From contig BGZK01000279.1 in the NCBI GenBank assembly GCA_005406025.1, positions 372,001-436,000 on the forward strand: DNA of 64,000 bases. The letters run 5' to 3'. Made by a program: the position numbers and the translations under genes. Below are positions 34,010 to 45,009 of the stretch, piece after piece; position 1 is the first letter of the stretch; each line of letters opens with the position of its first letter. Under the pieces are notes generated by a model. That model searched no databases, was not told the origin of the DNA, and worked only from the letters and a program-made list of their open reading frames with translations. The DNA is from Eumeta japonica. Lineage: Eukaryota > Arthropoda > Insecta > Lepidoptera > Psychidae.

Positions 34010-34300
34010 GCATTAGGCGAGCTATCAGAAAATAGTTGGTCACCGCCGCCCATGGATAAACGCAACCCAGAGAAGTCACCATTGCGTTGCCGGTCTCTTG
34101 AAAGGGAAAGGATATCCGATGGAGAGGGATCGATGCCGACGGAATGGATAGAGGGGCCTGATTTTCCGAACTCTCATTCACAGGACGAAACTCAACAACG
34201 GAAGCTGCCAATGTCTGTATCTTGTGCTGAAGTCAAATTGACCATAACATGGTTCTACCACGGTGCTATATCACGTCAGAGGCCACGAAAATAAGAGCGA
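34010..34300 (+). repeat. A-type dispersed repeat, copy 4
   Basis: One of the best A copies: GTCACCGCCGCCCATGGATA (34039-34058), AGAGAAGTCACCATTGCG, TTGCCGGTCTCTTG, GGATATCCGATGGAGAGGG, TCTCATTCACAGGACGAAAC, CGGAAGCTGCCAATG and ACCATAACATGG. Frames on both strands are shadows. Confidence 0.7.
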
Positions 34301-34995
34301 CAATTGCTGAATCTTTTGTCTTTTTCATGCAATCGAGTATTGGACATTGTCGTTGTTTATTCTTTATTCACGACTTTAAGCGTTTGGAAAAGTACAACTT
34401 AGATTCTAATATTCGCTGTCGTAGTATTGTCCGGCTGATATTCGCTGCGAAGTAACAAAGTGTAAGAATTACAAGGGTTCGGCTATTTCTCCGCTCCCGG
34501 GAAAGCTTGACTGTTACAAAATGAGAAAGCTCTCACAAAGCTCCTAACTAAAGTTTTCACTTTGATAATGAATTGAGCATAGAACGTCTTGCCGTTGACT
34601 TCGAAACAGACAAGAGAGACGAATTAATTTCTTTGATCATTCTCAACAATGTTCCCCGTGAATCTCTAAAATGGATTTTTTTGGATCGATACAAAATGAT
34701 CTATGTTGTGATTGACAACACTCACAGGTACATAATCGCCAGTATACTGCGTTTACGTATGATACGATATTTCACATTTTAATACAACATTTTCATGCGC
34801 TTTTGTGCGTATCAGTTGAGATTATTCTCTGCGTAGTTGTATATACACAAAAAGATCAACAGGTACGCTTATTAACTTATGTTGTAAAGCTTGTGGGTAG
34901 CTGTTTAAGTCGATTTCATAGTAACAAAGTAACATTTAGTCTGTATCATAAACTCCTGAAATTGACAAATTTTCATGAAACAATTGACTGACAGT
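34301..34995. other. No gene seen
   Basis: Several short open frames without recognisable domains. Confidence 0.4.
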
Positions 34996-34999
34996 TTCA

Positions 35000-35095
35000 G
35001 TGAAGCGAAGAGAGAGGTAGCTACATAAAGATTTTACCATATGAAGATCTATGGTCTCTGCCTATGCCATTTTGTGAAATAGGCGCAAGCTTATA
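35000..35095 (+). mobile_element. B-type LINE 3'-end fragment
   Basis: GAAGCGAAGAGAGAGGTAGC, ACCATATGAAGATCTATGGT and CTCTGCCTATGCC, then TGTGAAATAGGCG, match the B signature. Confidence 0.55.
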
Positions 35096-35750
35096 AATAA
35101 ACTGAATAGAAATATTACAAGTACACAAAGAATATTTGGATTATATATTAAAGCTTTATCGGGACATAGCAAGGTAAATTTGCTACATAAATTTATAATG
35201 GCAAGTCGAAGACATCTCATATATTGATCATCCTCACTATTTAGTTATTAATTTAATTTAATTGACATCGCACTGTTTTTTGAATAAACTTTATAAGTTT
35301 AACAATAATTTTATTCATTGATACTGCAGGCCCATAAGCAAGCACCTTAACGCCCGTATTGTCAAACAATTTTGAATATTAAGCTTTTGTAAGATGATAC
35401 TAAGTAGAGGATTAATTTTAGTCTGGGTATTTGTACAGCTTAACAAAAAGTGGCGTAGGTCCATTGATTCTAAGAAAATTGAATAAATCATTTTTTTTAA
35501 TTTAGTATCTTTATCGTGAAAAAATATTTGCAATTAAAGATTTAAACGATTTCAAAGTTTATAAAAAAAAAAGATTAGAGCAGGGCACACCGGCGCTTTT
35601 GTTTGGAAAACTGTTCGCAGTCCTAACTTTTTTTGTACAATTGTGAGGAAGTTTTCCTGACTACAAAAATGTAACAGTCGATATTGACCGTATTATTTAA
35701 TCAAGCAGAAATTTTTTTTTAGATATTTTTTTTTATAAAGCATTTTAGCG
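35096..35750. other. AT-rich intronic sequence
   Basis: Nothing recognised. Confidence 0.4.
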
Positions 35751-35754
35751 GGGC

Positions 35755-36020
35755 CAACGAGTTGAGTAGGTGGTCATCACCGTATACGGACATAAACGAT
35801 CTTCATCTTCAGTGCTTTGCCGGTCTCTTTGGTTAGAAATAGAATGTTTATGGAGAGGCGATCGATGAAGGGGGGAGGATGGAGCATCTGAACTCTTACT
35901 CGCTGGATGAAACGCAACAATCTCTCATGCCTGTATTCCATAAGATCGTGTTGTCTCACCGGTCGAGCTGATCCATTTGTGTGCTGCAGCGATGTTACCA
36001 ACAACATGGCTCTACTACTT
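35755..36020 (+). repeat. A-type dispersed repeat, copy 5
   Basis: GGTGGTCATCACCGTATACG, CTTTGCCGGTCTCTTTGG, ATAGAATGTTTATGGAGAGG, TGAACTCTTACTCGCTGGAT, TCTCACCGGTCGAGCTGATC and CATTTGTGTGCTGCAGCGAT appear in the A order. Confidence 0.65.
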
Positions 36021-36685
36021 CAGTGTTTCACACGAAACATTGAAAAACTTTCTATGCCAACATAAAAAATATATAAATATAGTTGTTTTACAAACATGTT
36101 TAATATTAATTTACGAGAATTTACAATTTATATGTATTTTTTTTATTGTGCAAATAATTACGTTGCAACGCTGCATTTGAAGTGTTTCAGGTTTTTTATT
36201 ATCAATATCAAAAAAAAAAACAAATATACACATTTTGCATGATTCATCCACTTATCGGTGCTCCTACTGCGTCGTTACATTTTGTCGAATAACTCCCCGT
36301 ACCATGATATTACGTAAGGTTACCAAACTTTTTCGTCGTTTGTTACATTTTAGTGAATATTGCGATTCGTCCTCACACCGCCGTTGTTATATGAGAAGAA
36401 ATACTGAAAATGTACTAGATAGCAATAAATTACAATTTGATAATGAACGCTTGCATTACTTAAATGACAAGTATCATTTTTGTTATTAAAATGTAATATT
36501 CCTGTTCATTGAATAAGTCTCACAAGCGATTATATTAAATTTTGACTGTTATTAAAAAATTCACAATACGAAGATATTTATTGAGAGTTAATCGCCTTTT
36601 TGTGTCGACGTTTTCCGAGATGATAAAAAATGTTACTAAAAAGAGTAATAATGATGGACGCCCACTGATGAAAATGAAATTTTGT
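36021..36685. other. No gene seen
   Basis: AT-rich. The frame at 36235-36489 has no recognisable domain. Confidence 0.4.
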
Positions 36686-36689
36686 ATAT

Positions 36690-37290
36690 ATATAGCACTA
36701 GCTTTAGCGCGCGGCTCCGCCCGCGTGGGCGGATAACCTTAGTAAAGATTTGAATCTTCATTGAGACCTGAACTAAATATGATCCTGATCTCATTACCAA
36801 TACCGAACCTAATTTTGTTCCCGGTTTCACTTCTTTTTCATTTCCACTTGTTCCCTTCTCACTCTTGTTTTTCTTTCCTTTCGTCCTCTTATTTTACGTC
36901 TCCCTCACTATCCTTTCCTTCTTTCTCTCAATTCTTCTCCTGCTCACACATTCTTCTCCTGTTCCAAGAAAAACGAGTAAATAAACGTAGTAAATTATAT
37001 AAACGAAAAACCTTTAAATTGGATACTTATATATAGATATACGGACAAACAGATAGGCAAACAAGCTATCATCTAATTTTTATGTGACGATAAGTTCTAA
37101 TACTAAATTACTTCAAAATTGGTCATACTTTTGTGGAGCAAGAAGACACACAGACATTCAGACAATCAGATTGAGACGGATACACAATAACTTATATTTT
37201 ACGTGACAACGTTTTCTATAAGTTTACCAAATTTCATTGATTTCTATTAAATTGTATTAGAAAAAGACATACAAAGCGATTAATAAACAA
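36690..37290 (+). repeat. H-type repeat, copy 4, with LINE-like tail
   Basis: CTAGCTTTAGCGCGCGGCTC and CGCCCGCGTGGGCGG (36701-36735) are the H head. A pyrimidine-rich low-complexity stretch follows (36830-36960), then ACGGACAAACAGATAGGC (about 37041) and further CAGACA-type blocks to 37280, like those at 6.4-6.8 kb. The open frames are low-complexity read-through. Confidence 0.5.
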
Positions 37291-37429
37291 AGAAAAGAAT
37301 GCCATGTGTCTCCTTTCTCAGATTTCCAGCTATCTTCATGCTGAATTTCTTGAAAATTAGTCTTACGTTAAAACATAGCAAACATAGTTAATGTTCCTTT
37401 TATTACAAGCGGTAACAATATATAACAAT

Positions 37430-37700
37430 ATATACTGTCGCTTCCACCACAAAGGAAACGCGAGCATTCTCTGGCATTCTACAGACATTTCATTGCAGCG
37501 ACACGCGGTCCAATACGGGCCAGCGCCGGCCATAAACGGAGCTGCATATAAAAATGCGTTGATAGTGCAATAAAGTATATAACTGGCGACCGAATAAACG
37601 CCGCGAAGCCTGCGCGATATCCCTGTTATTGGATTACAGACGTTGCAACGGCACTAGATTAACCGCATTACGTGTATCATCACGCTGAATTTTGTTATGG
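37430..37700. promoter_or_regulatory. GC-rich island with CATAAA/TTTAT words
   Basis: A GC-rich block with GGCCAGCGCCGGCCATAAAC (about 37518-37537), CATATAAAAATGCG, GCAATAAAGTATATAAC and CCGAATAAACGCCGCG. Several CATAAA/AATAAA words in GC-rich context would fit homeodomain/Caudal-type binding sites. This is inference; there is no coding signal. Confidence 0.3.
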
Positions 37701-37934
37701 AGCGCTTAGTGACTGCTATGCTATATATGCGTGAATTCAAAGTATATTCGATTAGCGGTTTAGGGTAGAAGTTAATTTAATTTGAAACACTAAGTGATAT
37801 ATTGAATTTTAGTTAGGAAAAAAAAATATTTACGTCAATATAGGAAATGAGGTATTGGGAATTTAAAGAAACATAGTTGAAACCTAAACTTGTAATACAC
37901 TTTTTTCATTACATTCAAAGGGGTGTACGATCAT

Positions 37935-38060
37935 GCGATTTACTAAAGAGCGTATGATCATTGCCGCCCATTGACAGTTGCTGCCCCACAAGAGTCACTA
38001 GTCCGTTGCCGACCTTTTAGTTGTATATAAATAGAATATCTAATAGGAGGAAGAGTAGTA
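37935..38060 (+). repeat. A-type dispersed repeat, copy 6 (partial)
   Basis: ATGATCATTGCCGCCCATTG (37954-37973), ACAAGAGTCACTAGTCCG, TTGCCGACCTTTTAG and ATAGAATATCTAATAGGAGG match the 5' half of family A. Confidence 0.6.
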
Positions 38061-38720
38061 TGATATATTTTTGTATTATAAGACATTGAGACAATGTGTT
38101 GGGAAAAAAGGCTTTTCATAATTTGTACATTCCAAGTCATCAATATCTGTTTTGATGTATTGACTGGTTTTAATGTCATTAAAATTGACAATCTAAAAAA
38201 AAAGGATAAAAAGGACTATGTTTCGCCTTCTTAAAAGTATTTCGGCCCTTAATAATGAAGTGATTCCTTTCATTTTACGATTTTATCACTAAAAGGCAAA
38301 TATTATGTACAAACCGCAAACACACTCTCTAAGCTTTATCATATTGCAAGTTCAAAATCGTAGCAGCAGACATAGCACAAATTTGGTAAAAGCGTCTTAA
38401 ATAAGAAAATTTTAGTGTACACGCTCTAATCACCACGTTAAAATCGAGTTAGAACATCGAGTCACTAGCAATCATTGTATGCTAAAAAGCTGGATAACGA
38501 TCACAATATGATGCTGTATTGCTTGAAATAGTCTGAGCTTAAGAAAAAGCTCGGCGTAAAACGCCACTTACACATAAAAACCTTATGGATGTTTTTTGAA
38601 ACCACTATTGAAGGATAATGAAGATTAGATCACGTACGACAAAATTGTGATCGAAGTACGGATGAACTCCACGGGTAGTGGTGAAACCCGGTTTAAGATG
38701 AAACAAGGTGATGTTGTGAC
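38061..38720. other. No gene seen
   Basis: Some retroelement-like flavour (GTAGTGGTGAAACCCGGTTT near 38675) but no frame that supports it. Confidence 0.3.
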
Positions 38721-38721
38721 G

Positions 38722-38777
38722 AATGGTGAGATTGAAAAGGTACTGTCAAGGTAGAATACCTTTACAATCTCACCATT
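38722..38777. repeat. 21-bp-stem hairpin, 14-nt loop
   Basis: AATGGTGAGATTGAAAAGGTA (38722-38742) pairs with 38757-38777 (starting TACCTTTACAATCTC) with one mismatch in 21. It is not part of any repeat recognised in the window. Confidence 0.92.
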
Positions 38778-39479
38778 GATAGTAAAAGCTCATAAGAATG
38801 AGATTTTAATGTCAAGTATACTATCTATTCTAGCTTTTATTATCAACAGTTTTTGATATTGAACTAAGCCGTTGAAACTAAATTGATACTTTCATTGATC
38901 AACATAAAGAATGGGTTGTTACACCATAATAAATCTGTTTCTGTCACTCAGGGCTTTTAAGGTACCGTAAGAATGATATCTAGAGAACACTGCAAAAAAT
39001 AGTTTTCGCAAATTCTTTATCAAACTCTCAAAATTTTCTATAGCAATGACTTCGTGGTATCACCTACAATATGGCAACATGTTATCGATGAAAACGGTAC
39101 ACATTAAGAAGTATATTAAATATATTAAAATTTAAACATATATATAATATGCGAGCTTTTATCTTCTCATTCTGATATATACGATAAATCATATAAAAAA
39201 AGTAAGACTAGAGTTTGGGAAAACAATTCCAGTAACTTTATCATAGCTCTTTAAATTATACAGTCATTAACTAAAATATATAATCACATGCTTATCATTT
39301 CCAATAAGTTATATATAGCGATAATGTAACTTCTGTATAAAATCAGTTCAATTTTAACTCTATCATGTTTCAGGTAATATATAATAAGGTAAGGCAAATA
39401 AGAAAGATAAAAGTAAGTATATGAAAACTGTATGAGAATGTGATAAATATTTCATTCTCCTCTAAAATTTATCTCTGAC
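38778..39479. other. AT-rich intronic sequence
   Basis: Nothing recognised. Confidence 0.4.
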
Positions 39480-39700
39480 GACGTTTATTGTCGTATACGT
39501 AAAAAAACCTGGTAGCACTTAACCGGTTTCTCCTGCTTAATGTCCCAAGAAACGTTCGTTAAATCGTAAGGAAAAAAGCAAGCAGCCTGTGAACGCAATA
39601 TAAAACATCGCACAATAAAATCGCGCCTCGGCCTTTATTGATCGAGGTCAACGCACTTCCCTATTCGGGGTGACTTCGTTTAAAATACACACAATCATAA
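39480..39700. promoter_or_regulatory. GC-richer block with AATAAA/TTTATT words
   Basis: AATATAAAACATCGCACAAT, AAAATCGCGCCTCGGCC, TTTATTGATCGAGG and GGTCAACGCACTTCC stand out from the intron. CCTCG/CGAGG can pair across TTTATT. A regulatory element is possible; no coding signal. Confidence 0.3.
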
Positions 39701-40100
39701 ACCAAGCTCGCCTTACAATGGCGAACATTGTCAAACATTCGTTGCTCATTTATATGGTATCATTCCGTAGAAAAAAATATCGCGTTATCTTAGTATCTAT
39801 ATATCATGAGAAGAAAATAATATTTATATTTATTCTACAAAATTTTCAACAATGCTTTTAAGGTCATCTATGAGTCAAGTAATTCCATTCTGACTTCCTT
39901 TCTCCTTCTTTTTGCAAAATTTTTAGCATAAACGTCTCTTTATTTTGTCAAGATTATATAGTTATTTTTTTCTAGTAAATCTACAATTCTATTTGTATTA
40001 TTTTTGAGCACACTCGCGATTAGGTCGCGTAAGCTACACGACCTAAAATGAATGACGCTTGCATGTATAATTCGTTAAAACTAAACAAACAACATTTATT
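39701..40100. other. AT-rich intronic sequence
   Basis: Nothing recognised. Confidence 0.4.
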
Positions 40101-40104
40101 TATA

Positions 40105-40480
40105 ATTAGCTTTTGTCCGCGGCTCCATCCGCGTGGACATAAAATGAATTCGTTCATTTTGTATATATCGCCACCACTAAATCAAGAATTATCCCGTTCT
40201 CGATTCTGATCTCAATCACATTCTCGATGTCAGTTTCTTTCGTCCTCGATTCCGGTCGCGGTCCCGCTTTTGATTCGGACTTCGGTCTCGATCTGAGGAG
40301 ATTCCGCCACCATTTTCCACCCCGGTACCCTTTTAATTTTGATTTCGTTACCGCTTCTCATTTCGATTCCGGTTACACCCTTCATTATAATTTTGATGCT
40401 ACACTCTATTTTGGTCTTGGCCTTATTTTCGGTTTCGATCCCGATCACGACTTGAAATTCTGTTTATCGTCCTGTTTGCA
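40105..40480 (+). repeat. H-type repeat, copy 5
   Basis: Head TAGCTTTTGTCCGCGGCTCC and ATCCGCGTGGACA (about 40107-40138), then about 300 bp of degenerate TTCGATTCCGGT-like words. In one plus frame this reads as DF/FG/DS/GL-rich low-complexity peptide, and the minus frame is open too (GIETE/KIE words). Neither is a gene; both follow from the short repeat. Confidence 0.6.
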
Positions 40481-41189
40481 ATTTCAATATCAAATGTTAG
40501 TAATAGAAAAAGAAAACTTGCTCTATGTTTTTTATTTGTCATAAACGGTTAAATTATAAGTTTCGCTGACAGTAGCTTCGGTGGTTTCGTTTTATTATAT
40601 ACCACTTTAAACCCTTTTAGGGTTACTTTTAAGAACAATACATGCTATTGTTTCTTATTAAAAGTAATTAGCTAAACTATGAATTTTAACAGTAATAGTT
40701 GTTATAATGTACTTTTGGTTTTATAAATACTTATTAGTCCAAGAAAATAGACCTTTAGAATGAGTGTCTTTGACAGCCTGTCTTCCTATATCAAAACTAG
40801 CTTCATTTTATTACGTTCTCCAGCTTCAGTAGTATTTGCCTGTTCATTATCATCATTCTACTTATAAATGTTATATCTGCGAGCAATGGTTACATAATTG
40901 TTGGTTACATAATGTCTGAGAGTGGGATAGAAAATTTATGGTCAACTTTCTATACAGCAGATTCAGTGAAGAAAATATTTATGACACCGCCGCGCTCGGT
41001 ACCATAAATTGCAGAAGCTTGAACTCTTCAGATGAATCTAAAGATTTCATTAACAACTTCTTTAGCGCTTGGGATTCAGAACCTCCACTCCTAACATACT
41101 GTGACGAGTAATTATTGGTTTCTGATATACTAAATTCATTTAGCTACATAATCAACTCAAGGTTTGCCAATTGTTGCAATTTTAACACT
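40481..41189. other. AT-rich intronic sequence
   Basis: Nothing recognised. Confidence 0.4.
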
Positions 41190-41373
41190 TTCAAAGTCAG
41201 GGCCGGACCGTGAGTTAAGGGAGCCCTGGGCTAATACTATTTAGGGGCCCACCTATTTTTACGCATTACCATCTATTTTTGACGTTGACTTGACTTCCGA
41301 GGGCCTCTTGAATCCACGGGGCCCTGGGCTGAAGCCCAAAAAGCCATATGGTAGATCCGGCTCTGTCCAAAGT
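41190..41373. mobile_element. hAT-type MITE with 8-bp target duplication
   Basis: The element 41198-41365 (168 bp) starts CAGGGCCGGA and ends TCCGGCTCTG, an inverted pair with the CAG...CTG ends usual for hAT elements. The flanks are TTCAAAGT (41190-41197) and TCCAAAGT (41366-41373), an 8-bp duplication with one mismatch, the hAT target size. The interior is GC-rich with AGCCCTGGGCT and GGGGCCCTGGGCT. No coding capacity. Confidence 0.88.
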
Positions 41374-42895
41374 GTAGTTTCCAATTATCTAAATGTTCAG
41401 CTTCTGGAAATTGCAATGCGACAGTAATGCTTATTTATGTCAAATCTTAATAAAAAGTTATTTAAACTTATTTGTATAGGTTATAAAAAAAAAGCATATC
41501 TTAAATTTTCGATAAATCCACTTCTTTGAAAGTTATTGGAGGTTTGAAGTTTAATTCGTGATTTTTTTATATAATGGGCAATTTTATAGCGAACGATTCA
41601 AATTTTTCATAAAATGTTACTCGACCTACTTTGTAGAGCGTCAAATATTCTGCCAATTATATTTAACAAACTTTTCATAACTTCTTAAGTTTTTAACTTA
41701 TTTCCCTTTCAATGTAAATCAAGTGGAAATAACCAGAATACTTTTAGTTTTCAATCTTTCATATTTACTGTGAATAGCTAAAATTTTACAAAGAAATATT
41801 ACTGTAATATTAATTAACCAATTTCTTTATTTGTATGGATTAACCAATTAAACCATATTTTAAGATATTTAATGAAATAAATACTCGCGCTCTCGCTCTT
41901 CTAAGACATGTACAAAGAGATTAGTTTGTAGCGCGCTAGTTACGCATCTTCCTTCCTTTTTTCTACTCATTTTGATATCGATCTGTCGCTTTTGTTTTCT
42001 ATGTTTCTTTGGCAAATTTTCTTTCTCTTTCTCTTCCTCAATGCTTCCTCAATATTTTTCGTCAGTTAAAAGTCGTATACGATTATATTACACTACAGAT
42101 AGATGCAGTTGCATGTTCAAAACCAACACACTCGGAGGCCCGTTGAGACGAAATAGGACGTGTGTGTGAGGTATCTTATTCGATAGTACAACAAAAGTTG
42201 CCGTCCCAAAAAATATTTCTTCAGGTGAATATACCTGATTGGAAAATACAGGTAACAAAAATTAAAGGCGTATCGTCAATTTATGATATGATAATAAATT
42301 TAGTAAAAAAGAATAATTTAATCGAGTAAAGTTGTTTTAAGTCTAAAATATAAATTTTGAAATTGTTATAACATTGATATAATCAATAAAAAAATCTCTA
42401 AAATTAAAGTTTATAATTTTTTTGAGTAATTAAAAAAATAGATATATTAATTTTTGAGCTACTTATGATTGTTTAAAGTTCTTATCGTCATCACTTAGAT
42501 TCTAGTCACCATGTCTCGGAAAATTTTGATAATAGCGAAAAAAAGTAAAAATTTCGTTTTTTTTTTAAATTGGTGCTCTACAACTTCTATCTAAAGTTTT
42601 TTCTAGTCCTTACCGTTTTCTCGGAATTAGAAAAATAAAGTTTGCGTTTTCTTGGGAATGAATTAAAAAAATACTTTCACAGTTCGTTTTTAGATCTTTC
42701 AAAGTAACTCACATCAAAAATTCAAGGTATTGTCTCAAATTTCGATTTAAAGTTCTATTGTCTTCGACTAGAAATGTACAATAAATCGAGTTTAATCAAA
42801 ATTTTTGGACGCGTTTATCTCAAATAGTGTTTCTCAAATCGTTCGAGTGTAAAGGGTTAAATTTCCGCGAATAAAGTACGCTAGAAGGCATTCAA
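41374..42895. other. Mostly AT-rich intronic sequence
   Basis: A pyrimidine-rich part at 41940-42060 gives a short open frame without a domain. Nothing else recognised. Confidence 0.4.
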
Positions 42896-42897
42896 CG

Positions 42898-42980
42898 CTT
42901 TTTAGAGTCCCGTAGTGAACGAAAAAAAGGAACCTTATCAGTTTCGACCTGTCCGTCTGTGCATCTACTCTTACGTAACC
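42898..42980 (-). repeat. Possible D/E-like element end
   Basis: AGAGTCCCGTAGTGAACG, AAAGGAACCTTATCAG and CGACCTGTCCGTCTGTGC resemble the end of a GGTTCC-type element read on the minus strand. The partner end was not found. Confidence 0.35.
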
Positions 42981-43379
42981 GTCTTGTAATTCTACCATTT
43001 TATTTTATTTTTATATTCTCATAGTATTTTATAAACAGGTGACGTAATAAGTTTGTAAAATTACTGTTAATATTAATTTCATTTCCTTTTTATTACAAAA
43101 CTTCTTCATAAACAATATTTTAGGTATATACATAGTCATCTAATACAATTTGACTTACTTCGACGTCTTTTTGCTTGATTTTCCAGTCTTCGTCGCCTAA
43201 GCCCTTTATTTTATCGTTTTTGTAAACATTATGTAAACAAACCATCCAATTCAATTTATTGAATCAAAATTTATTGCAGGTATTCAATTCGTTTCTAATT
43301 TTGCACACCGTTTATAATGTTCTTCTTTTTGTTGTATTGCATTATGAAGCTCAGATGACAAATCAAAGAAATATTTGAA

Positions 43380-43690
43380 CATTGAAATTTGCCGACCGTC
43401 AATCATATTGACGTTGTTTCAAAATTAAAGTCGTCAGATGGCAGCATATATATTTTTTTAGTTGTCGATGCCGGTAGAGCCTGCAATTATCTAAGTAATG
43501 ATATAAAATTTATGTGGAGTAATAGTGAGGTTTTTTCTAAAAAGGTAGGCAAACATCTTAACCTTAGCATATTAATGTATATGATGAAGACTTCATGACG
43601 AAATTATTAAAAAAGTTTAGGCCATACATTAAATTGAAGGTTGAACAACTTTTCATGTGCACTCCATTGCATGTAGTACCGTTGGATAAT
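43380..43690 (+). pseudogene. Broken open frame of unknown family
   Basis: The frame 43389-43598 reads VVSKLKSSDGSIYIFLVV, DAGRACNYLSNDIKFMWSN, then HLNLSILMYM. After a frameshift near 43585 it continues FMTKLLKKFRPYIKLKVE and CTPLHVVPLDN to about 43690. The continuity across a shift suggests a decayed protein-coding element, perhaps from a transposon or retroelement. I do not recognise the family. Confidence 0.35.
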
Positions 43691-45005
43691 TAAGAGTAAG
43701 AAGTTTCAGTGTTCGTGTTTTCCTCCAACGTGTAGGTATATTTTGAGGTTTTTTTGGTTTTAAAAACCGTAAAATTTGTGTCCCACCTCAGATTTTGAAA
43801 GTATTTAATGAAATTAAAAAAAAAAGCACACTAACAGTGTTTTGTAAGCAAATTTAGCAAAAATATTTTAGGATAAAATCCATGCGCAAACAAACCATAG
43901 ACGATATGAACACGCATGTAGACTTACGTATATGTTTGAAATCTATTATACAATATATTACAAACATATATTTGTGAGCAGGCTATTTTGGATTTTATCA
44001 AATTTCTCACAATCTAAACACTTCCGTTTGATTGAAATTTATTTTGGGCAGTTCAAGACACTCTCGAGAAGAGTGCCTTTTGCAAAATAATGCCGGTTAA
44101 AATGATGAAATCAATAGAACAGATTTATTTTTATCATGTTTCTCTTCCTGTTGACTTTTCGTTTTGCAAGCGCTGAAAAGAATATTGCTTAAGAAGTCCT
44201 TCGGGGTATTAGAAGCGCTGCGGCCTTACACCCACCCAGTGCCTCAATTGGGATCCAACTGTAATATAAATAGACATTTCAGATTCATAGAATTTTTCTG
44301 TATATTATTATGTTCGTTGAAAGCTTAATTCAGGAAAATGTTTTTAATCTATCATTTGGCTTTAGAAAAAAATATAAATTTTCTGGTAATAGGATGAAAC
44401 CATTTTGAAAGGAAGGTTATGAATTAAGTAATCAAATTATAATAAATATGGTAAGCACAATAATCAAGGTAATAAAACAAGTAAATCGATCCGATTTTCT
44501 ATTAAGTTCAATTAAATTCGTTATAATCAAATTATATTTGTTCGCACCATTTCAACTCTTAGGCAGCTACAAAATATTAACATACTATATTTCAAATTAA
44601 AAATATTTTATAGAATATTTTGTTTATAAACTGGCAAGAAAATAGAATCAATACAAAATTATACCTCATTATCGATAATGTAACACGAGCAAAGATAAGG
44701 TTATATTTTTTCTTTGTTTCTTTTTAAAAGAGTCAAGTGACATTTACATCTTTTCACGTACAGCTTATGAAATTAAATTCGATATAATTAATTTAATTAA
44801 ACGTGATAACAGCATGGGCAGTCATGATATTGTCTGATTGCCAATGTACGTATGGTATGTATGGTATGATACATTTTTTCGAATTAAACGTTATATCGTT
44901 CTGTTAACACATTAGTACGTATAGAAATGTCTCTAGTATCGATGCTTAGTTTATTAAGACATGATATTTGTCTATCAATCGTCATAAACTACCTGAACCC
45001 TATAC
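43691..45005. other. AT-rich intronic sequence
   Basis: Nothing recognised. A 9-bp stem ATATGTTTG/CAAACATAT lies near 43930-43970. Confidence 0.4.
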
Positions 45006-45009
45006 AAAA

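Noticed and set aside
34052..34294. Open frames on both strands near 34.1 kb
   Set aside because: Both lie in an A-type repeat, and equivalent frames are not kept in other A copies.
36761..37036. 91-codon plus frame rich in Ser, Phe and Pro
   Set aside because: Pyrimidine-rich low-complexity part of the H-type repeat.
40227..40544. 105-codon plus frame and overlapping minus frame
   Set aside because: Low-complexity peptide from the H-type short-word repeat.
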